A stretch of DNA of 64,000 nt from Billgrantia tianxiuensis (GCF_009834345.1 NZ_CP035042.1:3348001-3412000); one strand, 5' to 3'; shown: positions 49,820 through 61,417, counted from the first letter of the stretch. The notes: a model not told the origin generated them from the letters alone. A program made the numbers and translations.

Positions 49820-50263
49820 ATGCACCAGAACATCGGCTTCCGACTGTCCCGTCTGCCTCGCCTGTGGCGTGCCATCATCGATCGGCGTCTCGCTCCGCTA
49901 GGCCTGACGCAGACGCGCTGGATCACGCTGTACCATCTATGGCGGCTTGGTGACGGCCAGCCCCAGTGCGACTTGGCTCGTGCGATCGGCGTCGAGGCAC
50001 CCTCCCTGGTCCGCACCCTCGACCAGCTTTCAGAGCAAGGGCTGATCGAACGCTGTCCCTGCGATCAGGATAGACGCACCAAGCGAGTCTTCTTGACCGC
50101 GGCGGCAGATCCCCTGCTGGAGCAGATCGATGAGGTGGTCACTCAGGCCAGGCGCGAAATGCTGGCCGGCCTGAGTGACGAAGAAGTGCAGCGACTCGAT
50201 GCCCTGCTGGAACATATCGAGAACAACGGGCTGGAGATCCAGGCCAGGGAAAGCGAAGGCTGA
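49820..50263 (+). CDS. MarR-family regulator, SlyA-like
   Basis: 147 residues. Winged-helix MarR fold: LGLTQTRWITLYHLWRLGDGQPQCDLARAIGVEAPSLVRTLDQLSEQGLIERCPCDQDRRTKRVFLT, the arrangement of SlyA. Start at MHQNIGFRLSRL after AAGCGGAGTCCC. Divergent from fadB and therefore possibly reading the same control region. SlyA proteins counter H-NS silencing and respond to aromatic carboxylates. Confidence 0.88.
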   Translation: MHQNIGFRLSRLPRLWRAIIDRRLAPLGLTQTRWITLYHLWRLGDGQPQCDLARAIGVEAPSLVRTLDQLSEQGLIERCPCDQDRRTKRVFLTAAADPLLEQIDEVVTQARREMLAGLSDEEVQRLDALLEHIENNGLEIQARESEG

Positions 50264-50286
50264 GGCCGCCCAGCGCTTTCACGACT

Positions 50287-50823
50287 CTAGTCGCGAGGCG
50301 CGCTTTCGCCGAAGCCTCGCCTTCCCCCGACATGCTCGGCATGGCCGGCCAGAGAGTCGCGCAGCTGGCGAAAGTCCTCTATGTAGGTGAGAAAGCGTTC
50401 GGCAGTTTGTGATTCCCACCACCACAGGGTAATCGCCGATTCGCCGGACTCGAGGACCAGCGCATCCTGAGGCAGACGCGTCAGGATTGCCTCAAGCGCG
50501 TTTCGCGCCGCCTCGGGCAGAGGGCGCAGAGGCTCGACCCGCCAACGCCAGTCAGCCACGTAGGGCTTGAGCACATCGCTGGCCTCGCTAGCCCGTACCA
50601 AGAGGAATCTTGGTCCCGGCGCATCGCCCGGATACGTCCAGCGGTAACCTGGCATGGCGGTCTCGACGCCGTGCAGAGGGGGCTTTTCCAGTACCACCTT
50701 CACCCCTGCCTTGGCCGCCGCGTTACGCAGCGGCACGATGCGACGCTGCCTGACACTGGGCTTGAGCCACATCACTGGCGAGATCATCAGCAACAGTGCC
50801 ACCAATATGACCAACCAGACCAT
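50287..50823 (-). CDS. Membrane-anchored protein of unknown function
   Basis: 178 residues. One N-terminal helix (MVWLVILVALLLMISPVMWL), then a basic helix (PSVRQRRIVPLRNAAAKAG) and a ~130-residue soluble domain rich in tryptophan (ADWRWRVEPLRPL, ITLWWWES). This looks like a conserved gammaproteobacterial protein, but I cannot name it. Convergent with the slyA-like gene; divergent from uspA. Confidence 0.7.
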   Translation of the reverse strand: MVWLVILVALLLMISPVMWLKPSVRQRRIVPLRNAAAKAGVKVVLEKPPLHGVETAMPGYRWTYPGDAPGPRFLLVRASEASDVLKPYVADWRWRVEPLRPLPEAARNALEAILTRLPQDALVLESGESAITLWWWESQTAERFLTYIEDFRQLRDSLAGHAEHVGGRRGFGESAPRD

Positions 50824-50921
50824 CGGTTTCTCCTGATTCTTGACGCAAGTCGTTGTCTTGGCTCATCAGCCGTCCTAGAGTGAAGGCATATCGATCACGT
50901 GCCGTTACGCAGGAGTCCGAA

Positions 50922-51374
50922 ATGAGCAACGAATACCGCCATATCCTGGTCGCCGTGGACTTGACCAAGGATTCCCACAAGGTCCTGGAACGTGCCATGC
51001 AGATCGCCGAGCGCAACCAGGCCAAGCTGTCCATCCTGCATACCCTCGAGCCGCTGGGTTTTGCCTATGGTGGCGATATCCCCATGGACCTTACCAGCAT
51101 CCAGGATCAGCTGGACGAGCACGCCAAGCAGCGTCTGGCCGAGATCGCCGATCCGCACGTGGCCAAGGAGAACCAGCACGTACTGGTCGGCATGCCCGAC
51201 ACCGAGATCCACCGCTTTGCCGAAGAGAACGGTGTCGATCTGATCGTGGTCGGCTCCCATGGCCGGCATGGCTTCGCCCTGCTGCTTGGCTCCACCTCCA
51301 CTGGCGTACTGCACGGCGCCCAGTGCGACGTCCTCGCCGTACGGGTAGGAAAAAAAGGCGAGAGCGCCGAGTAA
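50922..51374 (+). CDS. Universal stress protein UspA family
   Basis: 150 residues, single Usp domain. Opening YRHILVAVDLTKDSHKVLERAMQIA and the nucleotide-binding segment VVGSHGRHGFALLLGSTSTGVLHGAQCDVLAV indicate an ATP-binding-type Usp close to those of pseudomonads (GSHGRHGLALLLG). Stress survival role. Followed by a repeat element and not by an obvious terminator. Confidence 0.92.
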   Translation: MSNEYRHILVAVDLTKDSHKVLERAMQIAERNQAKLSILHTLEPLGFAYGGDIPMDLTSIQDQLDEHAKQRLAEIADPHVAKENQHVLVGMPDTEIHRFAEENGVDLIVVGSHGRHGFALLLGSTSTGVLHGAQCDVLAVRVGKKGESAE

Positions 51375-51445
51375 GCTGCCGCCTGACATACGCCACTGAA
51401 CATTTACCATCTTGAGGAAGGGTTGGATACGCGTCACGAGCGCAG

Positions 51446-51608
51446 ATAGGTTGGTCGCCGCCGGAGCGCAGAACCGAGCGTAGCGACAAACATCCGGAGG
51501 ATGGCCCCGAAGGGGCGAGAAACCGAAGGTTTCGAGTCAACCGGAGTGTAGCCTGCTACATGAGGATTCGACGGTCCGACGCTTCGGCACCGCCGGCGGC
51601 CAACCTAT
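51446..51608. repeat. Hairpin-array element with inverted ends (MITE/REP-like or structured RNA)
   Basis: Imperfect terminal inverted repeats ATAGGTTGG...CCGCCGG and CCGGCGGCCAACCTAT enclose four perfect consecutive mini-hairpins: 51491-51503 (5 bp, loop GGA), 51504-51516 (5 bp, loop GAA), 51519-51533 (6 bp, loop GAA) and 51547-51560 (6-bp dyad). The element fills most of the 269-bp gap between uspA and uup and has no coding signal. No second copy is seen in this window. Confidence 0.7.
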
Positions 51609-51643
51609 TCCTCAACTGCCCAAGCGCAGTAGCGAATCACCGC

Positions 51644-53569
<1,926 letters not shown>

Positions 53570-53667
53570 GCGTTCACCTCATCTATCATGCAGGCAGCTA
53601 GTGTAACGCATGGCTGGCCCGCCGTGGCTTTGGTTACAATGCGCGTGAATTAGCAGAGGAGTTCCCC

Positions 53668-54561
53668 TTGGCCGACATCGACGCCACCTTCGACGAGTTT
53701 CTGCCCGAGGCGTTGCGCTTTCGCGCTCCTGCCCCACTGGTGGACATCGGCGCCAACCTGACCCACGACAGCTTCGGCCGCGATCTCGAAGCGGTACTGC
53801 GTCGTGCGCGGGCGGCCAACGTGGCGACCCTGATCGTGACCGGCACCGACCGCGCCCATGCCGAGCAGGCCGTGGAGCTGGCCCAGCGCTATCCTGGGCT
53901 GCATGCCACGGCCGGCGTACACCCCCACGATGCCAGTCGCTGGGATACCTCCCTGGCCGCTGCCATGCGGGAGTTGCATCAACGCCCCGAGGTGGTGGCC
54001 GTGGGTGAGTGCGGTCTCGACTTCAACCGCAACTTCTCCACGCCGGCCGAGCAGGAGCGTGCCTTCGAGGCCCAGTTGGGGCTTGCCGCAGAGAGCGGCA
54101 AGCCGCTGTTTCTGCACGAGCGAGATGCCGGGCCACGCATGCGCGAGATGCTGCGGACCTGGCGCGACGATATCGCCGATGCCGTGGTGCACTGTTTCAC
54201 CGCCGACCGCGACACTCTCTACGGCTACCTCGACCTGGACCTGCACATCGGTCTGACAGGGTGGATCTGCGACGAGCGCCGCGGCCATCACCTACGCGAA
54301 CTAGTGGGAGCCATCCCCCTCGAGCGATTGATGGTGGAAACCGACTGTCCCTACCTGCTGCCACGCGATTTACCTGCCAGACTCAAGGGCAGACGCAACG
54401 AGCCTGCACTGCTGCCATGGATCGTGCGTGAGATTGCCCACTGGCGAGACACTGACGAGGCGGAACTGGCCTGCGCCACCAGCGATACCGCTCGACGCTT
54501 CTTTCGCTTGCCGCAGGCAGGCGAAGATCAGGAGAATGGCCGTGCCCAACAGGAGCCGTGA
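53668..54561 (+). CDS. tatD: TatD-family metal-dependent hydrolase
   Basis: 297 residues, TIM-barrel nuclease. Motifs: PLVDIGANLTHDSF, TAGVHPHDASRW, VGECGLDFNRNFS, KPLFLHERDA, HCFTADRD, LMVETDCPYLLPRDLP. The NLTHDSF and C-terminal PYLLPRDL blocks are those of TatD (3'-5' DNA/RNA exonuclease). The N-terminal ~22 residues are an extension. The start codon appears to be TTG at 53668, with GAGGAGTTCCCC before it. The downstream gene follows by one base. Confidence 0.93.
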   Translation: MADIDATFDEFLPEALRFRAPAPLVDIGANLTHDSFGRDLEAVLRRARAANVATLIVTGTDRAHAEQAVELAQRYPGLHATAGVHPHDASRWDTSLAAAMRELHQRPEVVAVGECGLDFNRNFSTPAEQERAFEAQLGLAAESGKPLFLHERDAGPRMREMLRTWRDDIADAVVHCFTADRDTLYGYLDLDLHIGLTGWICDERRGHHLRELVGAIPLERLMVETDCPYLLPRDLPARLKGRRNEPALLPWIVREIAHWRDTDEAELACATSDTARRFFRLPQAGEDQENGRAQQEP

Positions 54562-54562
54562 A

Positions 54563-55039
54563 ATGGTCGAAATACCCGGATTCATCGCCGTTGAGACCGG
54601 CGACGACAGCGATCTACCGCTGGCCATTGCCTGGGTGCTGCCCGATGGACGCATCAAGCACACCCTGATCCAGCCCGATGACGAGTGGCTCGATGACGAA
54701 TTCAACGAGCTCAATGGCTACAGCCTGGAGGAGCTGCACAGTTTCGGCGCGAGTCCTCTGGATGTGATCCGTGAGCTCGAAGGTGATCACTTCAACGCCA
54801 CGCTGTTCACCGCAGGTATCAGCGGCGATGAAGCTGCCCTGGCACGCCTGTTCGACACCTACGGCATCGACCCCTTCGTCGAGCTGGCTCCCGCCGACAG
54901 TCTCTATCCCGAGCTGTCTGCCGGCGAATGGAGCCGGGCACGCAACGAGTTGTTCGGTGAAATGGGGCTCGAGCCGCTACGGCCTGAGCACGAGGTCGAG
55001 GTGATGTTGCGCCTGCACGAGCGCTTAGTCGTAAGCTGA
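54563..55039 (+). CDS. Unknown protein, possibly a degenerate DEDD exonuclease-fold protein
   Basis: 158 residues. MVEIPGFIAVETGDDSDLPLAIAWVL then a segment GYSLEELHSFGASPLDVIREL recall the layout of DnaQ-like exonucleases (acidic strand, substrate loop, helix). The first acidic residue of DxE is Val (AVETG) and the HxxxxxD motif is absent, so catalysis is unlikely. It starts one base after the tatD stop with CAGGAGCCGTGAA as ribosome-binding site, hence co-translated with a nuclease. Family assignment is a guess; a novel small domain is equally possible. Confidence 0.65.
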   Translation: MVEIPGFIAVETGDDSDLPLAIAWVLPDGRIKHTLIQPDDEWLDDEFNELNGYSLEELHSFGASPLDVIRELEGDHFNATLFTAGISGDEAALARLFDTYGIDPFVELAPADSLYPELSAGEWSRARNELFGEMGLEPLRPEHEVEVMLRLHERLVVS

Positions 55040-56116
55040 TGCTCCCTCGGCCGACAGCAGTCGGTCGCGCTGTTCGGCAATGCCCATGCACAGCAGGCGT
55101 GGCTCCTGCTGCTGGCCGGCCTGAAAGCTGGCCTTGTCTTTCCAACCCTGCCAGCCGAGCTGGATCAGTGCCTGGGCCGTGGCCCCGCCCAGGGTCGACC
55201 CCGGGCCGGGTATGACGATGCGATCGGGGGCGAACTCACGCACGCCGACCTTGACGGCCGCGGTGAAGTCGTAGGGAGCGACCAGCTGTTCGCCCAGGGT
55301 GTAGTCCCACAGCGCCTGCGGGTCAGTGCTCCAGGGCGTCCAGATGTAACCGCGGCCGTCGATCATCGGCACTTCGGGAGCGCGGAACGGCTCGGCACCA
55401 AGCCGCCGACGCGCCTCACGTTTCACTCCTTCCTGAAGGGGCGTATGGAAGGCGGCGTGCTGGTGCAGCCGCAGCGGGTATCGCTCGCGCGCCGGCAGCC
55501 GCTCGGTCAGGCGCGAAAGCCCCGTTTCATTGCCGCCGAAGACCAACATGCCACCGAGGTCGATCGAGAGGTAAAGCTCGGCCCCTTCGCCGCCATGGAT
55601 ACGCTCGGCCAATGCCAGCAGCTCCTGGCGCAGCGCCCAGTCCGGCCGCCATGATTCATCGACCCACGGATAGATGACCTGACCGCCGGCCAGGCTCTTC
55701 TGCATCAGCAAGCCCATGGTGCCGATTAGATGCAGCGTCTCGTCGGGCTCCAAGGCGCCGGCCGCCGCCAAGGCGATGTACCAACCCATGGAGTTGCCGG
55801 TCACTGCCATGATCTCGTAGCGCTCACGGTCGATCGACAGCAGGTCGGCCCAGGCGCAGGCATAGATCAGCGGCGAGGCGTGCTCGCCTCGACCGTGCAG
55901 GCTCTGGCGAAAGGGTGTTTCACCGTCCAGTTCCGTGAGCGTCGGCATGCCGGCCTCGCGGCGCATGGCGTCGAAGCGTGTCAGCCACTTGCTGCCGCCC
56001 GCCAGCCGGTTGAGGGTGCCCCACTCGGCGGCGTTGTAGGTGCCGCGGCCGGGGCAGACGATCAATATACGCTCGCGGGCCGATTCGCCGTTCATCTTGC
56101 TGTCGCTGCGGTTCAT
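55025..56116 (-). CDS. ACP S-malonyltransferase-like acyltransferase
   Basis: 363 residues. FabD-like alpha/beta fold: RILIVCPGRGTYN at the start, nucleophile in VTGNSMGWYIALAAAGAL (GNSMG for the usual GHSxG), and the catalytic His in HQHAAFHTPLQEGV. Unlike FabD it is not in a fab operon. Its ATG overlaps the stop of the fused E1 dehydrogenase (ATGA), so the two are made together. Probably transfers an acyl group generated by that enzyme; acyl and acceptor are unknown. No ACP is seen nearby. Confidence 0.82.
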   Translation of the reverse strand: MNRSDSKMNGESARERILIVCPGRGTYNAAEWGTLNRLAGGSKWLTRFDAMRREAGMPTLTELDGETPFRQSLHGRGEHASPLIYACAWADLLSIDRERYEIMAVTGNSMGWYIALAAAGALEPDETLHLIGTMGLLMQKSLAGGQVIYPWVDESWRPDWALRQELLALAERIHGGEGAELYLSIDLGGMLVFGGNETGLSRLTERLPARERYPLRLHQHAAFHTPLQEGVKREARRRLGAEPFRAPEVPMIDGRGYIWTPWSTDPQALWDYTLGEQLVAPYDFTAAVKVGVREFAPDRIVIPGPGSTLGGATAQALIQLGWQGWKDKASFQAGQQQEPRLLCMGIAEQRDRLLSAEGASAYD

Positions 56117-58343
56117 GCCTCACCACTCCCTGCCGTGACCTTGCCTGTGCCTACCGCCTTCGCGGCCATCTCGCCGTGCTGCCCGGGCGCCACTAGGCGT
56201 CGCCCCTGCGACACGATCGCCTCCACCGAGGGCAACGTGACCGTGGCTGCCCGCCCCAGGGGAATGAAGCTGTCCTCGGCCGTCAGCCGGTGCAGCCTGT
56301 CACTCGCCATACCACGCTCCACCAGGCCCGCGATCAGCTCCTCGCTGGGCGAACCGCTGCGCCGACACTCGTCGACGATCAGTACCTGGGCGCAGTCAGC
56401 AACCAGGCGATGTACGGCGTCATGATCAATAGCGGTTAGCCAGCGTAGATCGACAATGCGCAGCGCCACGCCGTCGGCTTCCAACCTGGCGGCAGCCTGG
56501 CGCGACAGATAGACACCGTTGCCGTAGGTGACGATGGCCAGTTCGCGCCCCTCCCCCACTGGCCAAGTTCGCCTACCGCCAGGCGATGTTCCGGTCCCGG
56601 ATCGGCAAAACACCACCGCTGGTCGCCCTCCTCAAGCAGGTCGCGGGTGTGGTAGAGCGCGATCGGTTCGATCACTACCACCACGCGCTGCTCCTCGTCG
56701 GCCAGGCGCACAGCCTCCTGCAGCAAGCCCACGGCGTCGGCGGCGTTCGATGGGCAGGCCACCAGCAGCCCAGGGATGTCGCGCAGCACGGCAATGGCGT
56801 TGTCATTGTGGAAATGCCCACCGAAGCCCTTCTGATAGCCGAGTCCGGCGATGCGCACCACCATGGGGTTGGTGTACTGACCGTTGGAGAAGAAGCTGAG
56901 GGTGGCCGCCTCGCCACGCAACTGATCCTCGGCGTTATGCAGGTAGGCCAGGAACTGGATCTCTAGGATCGGCACCAAGCCGTTCTGACCCAGACCGATG
57001 CCGAGCCCGAGGATGCTCTGCTCGTCAAGCAGGGTGTCGATCACCCGATGCGGCCCGAACTGCGCCTGCAGGCGCTGGGTAACGCCGTACACGCCACCCT
57101 TGCGACCGATGTCCTCACCCGCCATCACCAAGTGCGGATAGCGGGTCATCAAGCGCTGCAGCGCCTGGTTGAGCAGCTTGGCCATGGGTGCCGGGGTCGC
57201 GTCCACCTCGCCCTGCCAGGGCCGCGCACGCCCCGGCCTTGGTGGCGGCACGATGCTCGCCATGACCTCGCCGGCCGCCTTCAGCTTGGGCCGGCGAATC
57301 GCCTCCTCGGCGACATGCGCGACTCGCTCGGCCACCGAGCGGTAGAGCGCTTCGATGGCATCGCGCCCGAGCACACCGTGACGCTCGAGCAGCCCGGCCG
57401 TGACCAGCAGCGGATCACGCGCCTCGTCGGCCTTGATGCGCTGCGGCGTCATGTAGGCCTGCTGGGCATCCGAGCCGGCGTGGCCGAACAGGCGCACGCA
57501 GCGCATGTGCAGGAACACCGGCTGCTTGCGGCTCCGGGCGATGCGCTCCGCCTCGCGCGCCGCACGCCAGGTGTCGAGCAGATCGAGACCGTCGCAGCTC
57601 AGGTAGTGGAAACCGGGGCGGCTGTGCATGCTCGCTTCGATCCAGCCATCCGGCGTGAGCGTGGAAATGCCGATGCCGTTGTCCTCGCACACCATCACCA
57701 AGGGCATCGGCGCACCCTGGTAGGCGGCCCAGCCGGCAGCGTTGAGCGCCCCCTGTGCGGTGGAGTGGTTGAACGAAGCGTCGCCGAAACTGCAGATCGC
57801 CACGCTATCGGTAGGCCACTCGCCAACGCTGCCCAACCGCCGCCACAGTCCGAAGCTGTAGGCGGCTCCCACGGCCTTGGGCAGGTGCGAGGCGATGGTA
57901 CTGGTCTGGGGCGGTATGTGCAGTGTCTTCGAACCCAGCACCTTGTGCCGGCCGCCGGAAATCGGATCTTCCGCCGAGGCAGCAAAGCTCAGCAGCAGGT
58001 CCCATAACGGTGTCTGCCCCGGCACCGCCCGGCTGCGCTGGATAAGAAAGGCCGCGTCGCGATAGTGCAGGAAGGCGGGGTCAGTGGCACGAAAGGCACG
58101 CGCAATGGCGGCGTTGCCCTCATGGCCCGCGCTGCCGATGGTGTAGAAGGCCTCGCCCCGAGCCTGCAGGCGCCGGGCGTGCAGGTCCAGATGACGACTC
58201 ATCAATTGGGTTTCGAACAGCTCGGCCAGGCCGGAGGAAGTGAGCCCGACCTCATCGAGCTGCCACTCCCGTTGTGGCGCGGGCCAGTCGCCGCTACGTA
58301 GCGCAGCGTAGAATCGCTGCTCCTGAGGAAGAGGTTCGAGCAC
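56113..58343 (-). CDS. Fused alpha-beta E1 component of a 2-oxoacid dehydrogenase, interrupted by a -1 frameshift
   Basis: Thiamine-diphosphate enzyme, ~743 residues when repaired. The alpha part (1-~370) has the TPP motif GDAS (187-190) through Asn222. The beta part (~388 onward) has VMAGEDIGRKGGVYGVTQRL, DTLLDEQSILGLGIGLGQ and the C-terminal half GRELAIVTYGNGVYLSRQ. The frame breaks at a C5 run at 56553-56557 on the plus strand (G on the coding strand). A sixth base joins LGQWG to EGRELAIV. No E2 or E3 gene is visible. It is followed by the malonyltransferase-like gene and is divergent from a LysR gene. Confidence 0.88.
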
Positions 58344-58408
58344 GGTGCAGGCTCCGGGGCTGCCAAGGTAATGGTTACAGCCTAGCGTGCCCAGCAGACA
58401 AAGCGATA

Positions 58409-58418
58409 ATATCGATAT
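58409..58418. promoter_or_regulatory. Candidate LysR operator in the divergent E1/lysR region
   Basis: The 100-bp divergent region contains the palindrome ATATCGATAT, 26 bp before the lysR start, in an AT-rich patch. LysR proteins often bind interrupted AT-rich dyads in such positions. Support is position and symmetry only. Confidence 0.35.
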
Positions 58419-58443
58419 CCTGCCCCAGATATAGGCATAGTTT

Positions 58444-59295
58444 ATGGATGTACGAAGCCTGCGCTACTTCATCGCCGCCTACGAGGGCGGCTCGATCAGC
58501 GCCGCCGCCCGGCGCTGCCATGTGGCGCAACCCTCCATCTCTACCGCGCTGGTGCAGTTGGAGGAACGGCTGGGCACGCCGCTGTTCGAACGCCACCGTC
58601 GCGGCATCACGCCAACCGAAGAGGGACACCGGCTCTATCCATTGGCCCGCCAGGTCAGCGAGGACCTCGATGCCATTAGCCGCCTGTTTCGCACTCCAGC
58701 GCCGCCGACACCGGTTCGCCTGGGATTGATGCGCTCCCTTGGCGCCAACCGCATGACCGCCCTGCTCAAGGAATACATCGGCCAGGGCGACAACCTGGCA
58801 CTGACCCTGGTCAATCCGGAGGAGCGCTGCGATGCGCGCATTATCGGCGAACAGGACCTGTCGCCCGGCGAAGCCTTCCAGCCGATCTGGCACGACAGCT
58901 ATCTCCTCGCGCTGCCCAGCGGGCACCCGCTGGGCCTGAAGGGCACTGTCTCGCTGGTTGACCTCGACGGACTGCCGTTCATCTGGCGCCACCCTTGCGC
59001 CGCCATGCAGGAGCTGGCCACGGCGCTCAGCGATGCCGGCGTGCGCTGCCAGGTGCGAGCGCGCCTGCGCACCATCGAATATACCCTGGGGCTGGTGGCG
59101 GCCGGGGTCGGTGCCTCGCTGGTGCCAGCCTGGCCTGAGATCCTCGCTCACCCGGACGTGCAGAGCCGCCCCCTTGCCGAGCTCGATATTCGCCAGACCA
59201 TCGGCGTCGCCTACCCCGCACGCCAGGCGATGCCGGCACTGGCCCCGCTGCTTCAGCTCGGTAGAGCGGCGTGGGAAGCTCGCGAGCGCAGTTGA
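58444..59295 (+). CDS. LysR-family transcriptional regulator
   Basis: 283 residues. HTH LRYFIAAYEGGSISAAARRCHVAQPSISTALVQLEERLG, then a LysR effector domain (VRLGLMRSLGANRMTALL ... LALPSGHPLG). Divergent from the fused E1-acyltransferase operon and so its likely regulator. The C-terminus overlaps the convergent epmC gene by 43 bp. No strong ribosome-binding site is apparent. Confidence 0.9.
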   Translation: MDVRSLRYFIAAYEGGSISAAARRCHVAQPSISTALVQLEERLGTPLFERHRRGITPTEEGHRLYPLARQVSEDLDAISRLFRTPAPPTPVRLGLMRSLGANRMTALLKEYIGQGDNLALTLVNPEERCDARIIGEQDLSPGEAFQPIWHDSYLLALPSGHPLGLKGTVSLVDLDGLPFIWRHPCAAMQELATALSDAGVRCQVRARLRTIEYTLGLVAAGVGASLVPAWPEILAHPDVQSRPLAELDIRQTIGVAYPARQAMPALAPLLQLGRAAWEARERS

Positions 59296-59837
59296 TCGAG
59301 CACATGCAGCCCCGCTGACAGGGCGCTCTGCATAGGCTCGCCCTCTTGGTAGAAGGCCAGCAGCGCAGCGCGGAAAGCGGCAGCCCGGCGCGGCAGCCCC
59401 TCCTGCTCATAGCGGGCCGCACGTTGCGCAACGCGGTCATGGAAGGCCTCACGGTCGACCTCGACCTCACCGCCCAGGTTGTCGACGCTGACATGAAAGC
59501 GCAGCCCGCAAGCTCGGGAGAAGAGCATTTCCAGTGCTTGAGGCGCCACTTCGGCCTGCTCGAACCGGCGTTGCTGCTCTGCGTTGCGGCCGTCGGGCAG
59601 GTACCAGTAGCCGTAATCCACCAGCAGACGCCGCTGTTCACCGGCAATGCACCAATGACTGATCTCGTGCAAGGCGCTCGAATAGAAGCCTCGCGCGAAG
59701 ATCACCCGATGCCAGGGAACGACCTCATCGGCGGGCAGGTAGAGCGGCTCATCCCCGCCGCGCATCAGGCGGGTATTGAAATGCGGTTGGAATAGGCCGT
59801 TGAACAAGACGATCACGTCATCGAGGCGATGCGTCAC
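59253..59837 (-). CDS. epmC: Elongation factor P hydroxylase EpmC
   Basis: Hydroxylates the beta-lysyl-lysine of EF-P, last step of its modification. 194 residues. EpmC/YfcM hallmarks: HRLDDVIVLFNGLFQPHFNTRL, GGDEPLYLPADE, the metal-type motif SSALHEISHWCIAGE and DYGYWYLPDGRNAEQQ. The start is best taken as GTG at 59837 because GGAGAACCC precedes it at proper spacing; an ATG at 59852 has no such site. Slightly longer than the E. coli protein. epmA and epmB are not in the window. Confidence 0.92.
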   Translation of the reverse strand: MTHRLDDVIVLFNGLFQPHFNTRLMRGGDEPLYLPADEVVPWHRVIFARGFYSSALHEISHWCIAGEQRRLLVDYGYWYLPDGRNAEQQRRFEQAEVAPQALEMLFSRACGLRFHVSVDNLGGEVEVDREAFHDRVAQRAARYEQEGLPRRAAAFRAALLAFYQEGEPMQSALSAGLHVLDQLRSRASHAALPS

Positions 59838-59969
59838 GGGTTCTCCATGCATGACGAATGGCCCGCCAGTATAGGCGAGTCGTTTGCGCAGCGAAATTCA
59901 CCGGAAATTGCTAACATATTCGGTTTCCTTGGCATGTGGCCAAGGCCCTGACATGCATGGAGCATCCCC

Positions 59970-61417
59970 TTGGCAACGTTCTTCACCGACCTGCTGAGCG
60001 TCAGCCGCACGGAAACGCGGCCCCTGCTGCGGCTGACCCTGCCGATCTGCGGCGCCCAACTGGCCCAAGCCGGCATGAGCGTCACCGACGTGATGATGAC
60101 GGGCCGTGTCAGCGCCACCGACCTGGCGGCCGTTTCCGTCGGCTCCAGCCTGTGGCTGCCATTGATGCTGTTCATGACCGGTACGCTGATGGGGCTGACG
60201 CCCATCGTCGCCCATCTACTAGGAGGTGGTGCCACCGAGCGTATCCGTCCCAACGTTCACCAAGCGCTGTGGGTCGCCCTGGCCATGGGAGTGCTGGCAG
60301 CACTGCTGCTATGGTTCACGGTCACGCCGATCTTCCGCCTGATGGACGTTCCCCCGAGGTCGCTCGACGCTCGGCGGCCTACCTCTCCGCCGTCGCCTTG
60401 GGCATGCCGGGTGTCGCACTGTTCCAGGCCCTGCGCGCCTTCTCCGACGGCATGAACCATACCCGCCCCTCTCTGTGGATCAGCCTGGTGGGCCTCGGCG
60501 TGAACATTCCCAGCAACTTCGTGCTGATCTACGGCGGTGAGGGGCTCACTGGATTATTCGGCACCTGGTTGCCAGCATGGCTGCAGGAGCTACCAGCTCT
60601 GGGTGCGCTGGGCTGCGGCATCGCCACCGCTCTTTCCATGTGGGTCATGTGCCTGGCCATGATCCTCTATACCCGTCGTTCGCGAGCCTACGGCAGCGTC
60701 TCGCTGTGGCACTCGCCCACGCCTCCGCGCTGGAAGCTGATCGGCGAACTGCTCTATGTAGGCGTACCCATCGGCGTGGCGATCTTCGTCGAGGTCACGC
60801 TCTTCACGCTGATCTCGCTGTTCATCGCCAGCCTGGGTGAAGTGACGGTAGCGGCGCATCAGGTCGCCCTGAACTACACCTCGATCCTGTTCATGCTGCC
60901 GCTGGCCCTTAGCATGGCACTGACCGTCAGGGTCGGTAACACACTCGGGCAGAGCAAGCCCGAGCGGGCGCGCTTGGTGGCCTGGAACGGCGTGCTGGTG
61001 TCGGTGCTGATCGCCCTGCTCAACAGCACACTGCTGTGGTTCACGGCAGAGCCGGTCATGGCCCTCTACACTCACGATACGGCCGTGCAGCGCCTGGCCC
61101 TGTCACTGGTTCTGCTGGCCATGCTCTACCAAGTGTCCGATTCGCTCCAGGTCAACCTGGCTGGCGCCCTACGCGGCTACAAGGATACCCGGATCATCAT
61201 GGTGATCACCCTGTTCGCTTATTGGGCAGTGGGACTGGGCGGCGGCCACTGGCTGGGCACCCGAGGACTGGCAGACTGGGGCGGACCGCTGGGAGTGCAT
61301 GGCTATTGGATTGGCCTGATCGCCGGACTCACCGTGGCGGCAATCCTGCTCGGCGTACGTCTGCGGCGCAAGGCCAGGGGAGTCGCGAATGGCAGGCTGG
61401 ACATTCCGCAGGATTGA
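59970..61417 (+). CDS. MATE-family efflux transporter (NorM type), interrupted by a -1 frameshift
   Basis: Na+- or H+-driven multidrug exporter. The first frame covers residues 1-~128 (LTLPICGAQLAQAGMSVTDVMMTGRVSATDLAAVSVG). The second frame carries the rest (VARRSAAYLSAVALGMPGVALFQALRAFSDG onward to 61417), with the second MATE repeat. Together ~483 residues and 12 helices, normal for NorM. The break is the C5 run at 60351-60355; one more C gives LMDVPPEVARRSAAYL. The start seems to be TTG at 59970 with ATGGAGCATCCCC before it. The DUF3080 gene overlaps its end by 29 bp. Confidence 0.87.

Noticed and set aside
51446..51608. A possible CRISPR array
   Set aside because: The dyads are all different and there is no constant repeat with regular spacers, nor cas genes.
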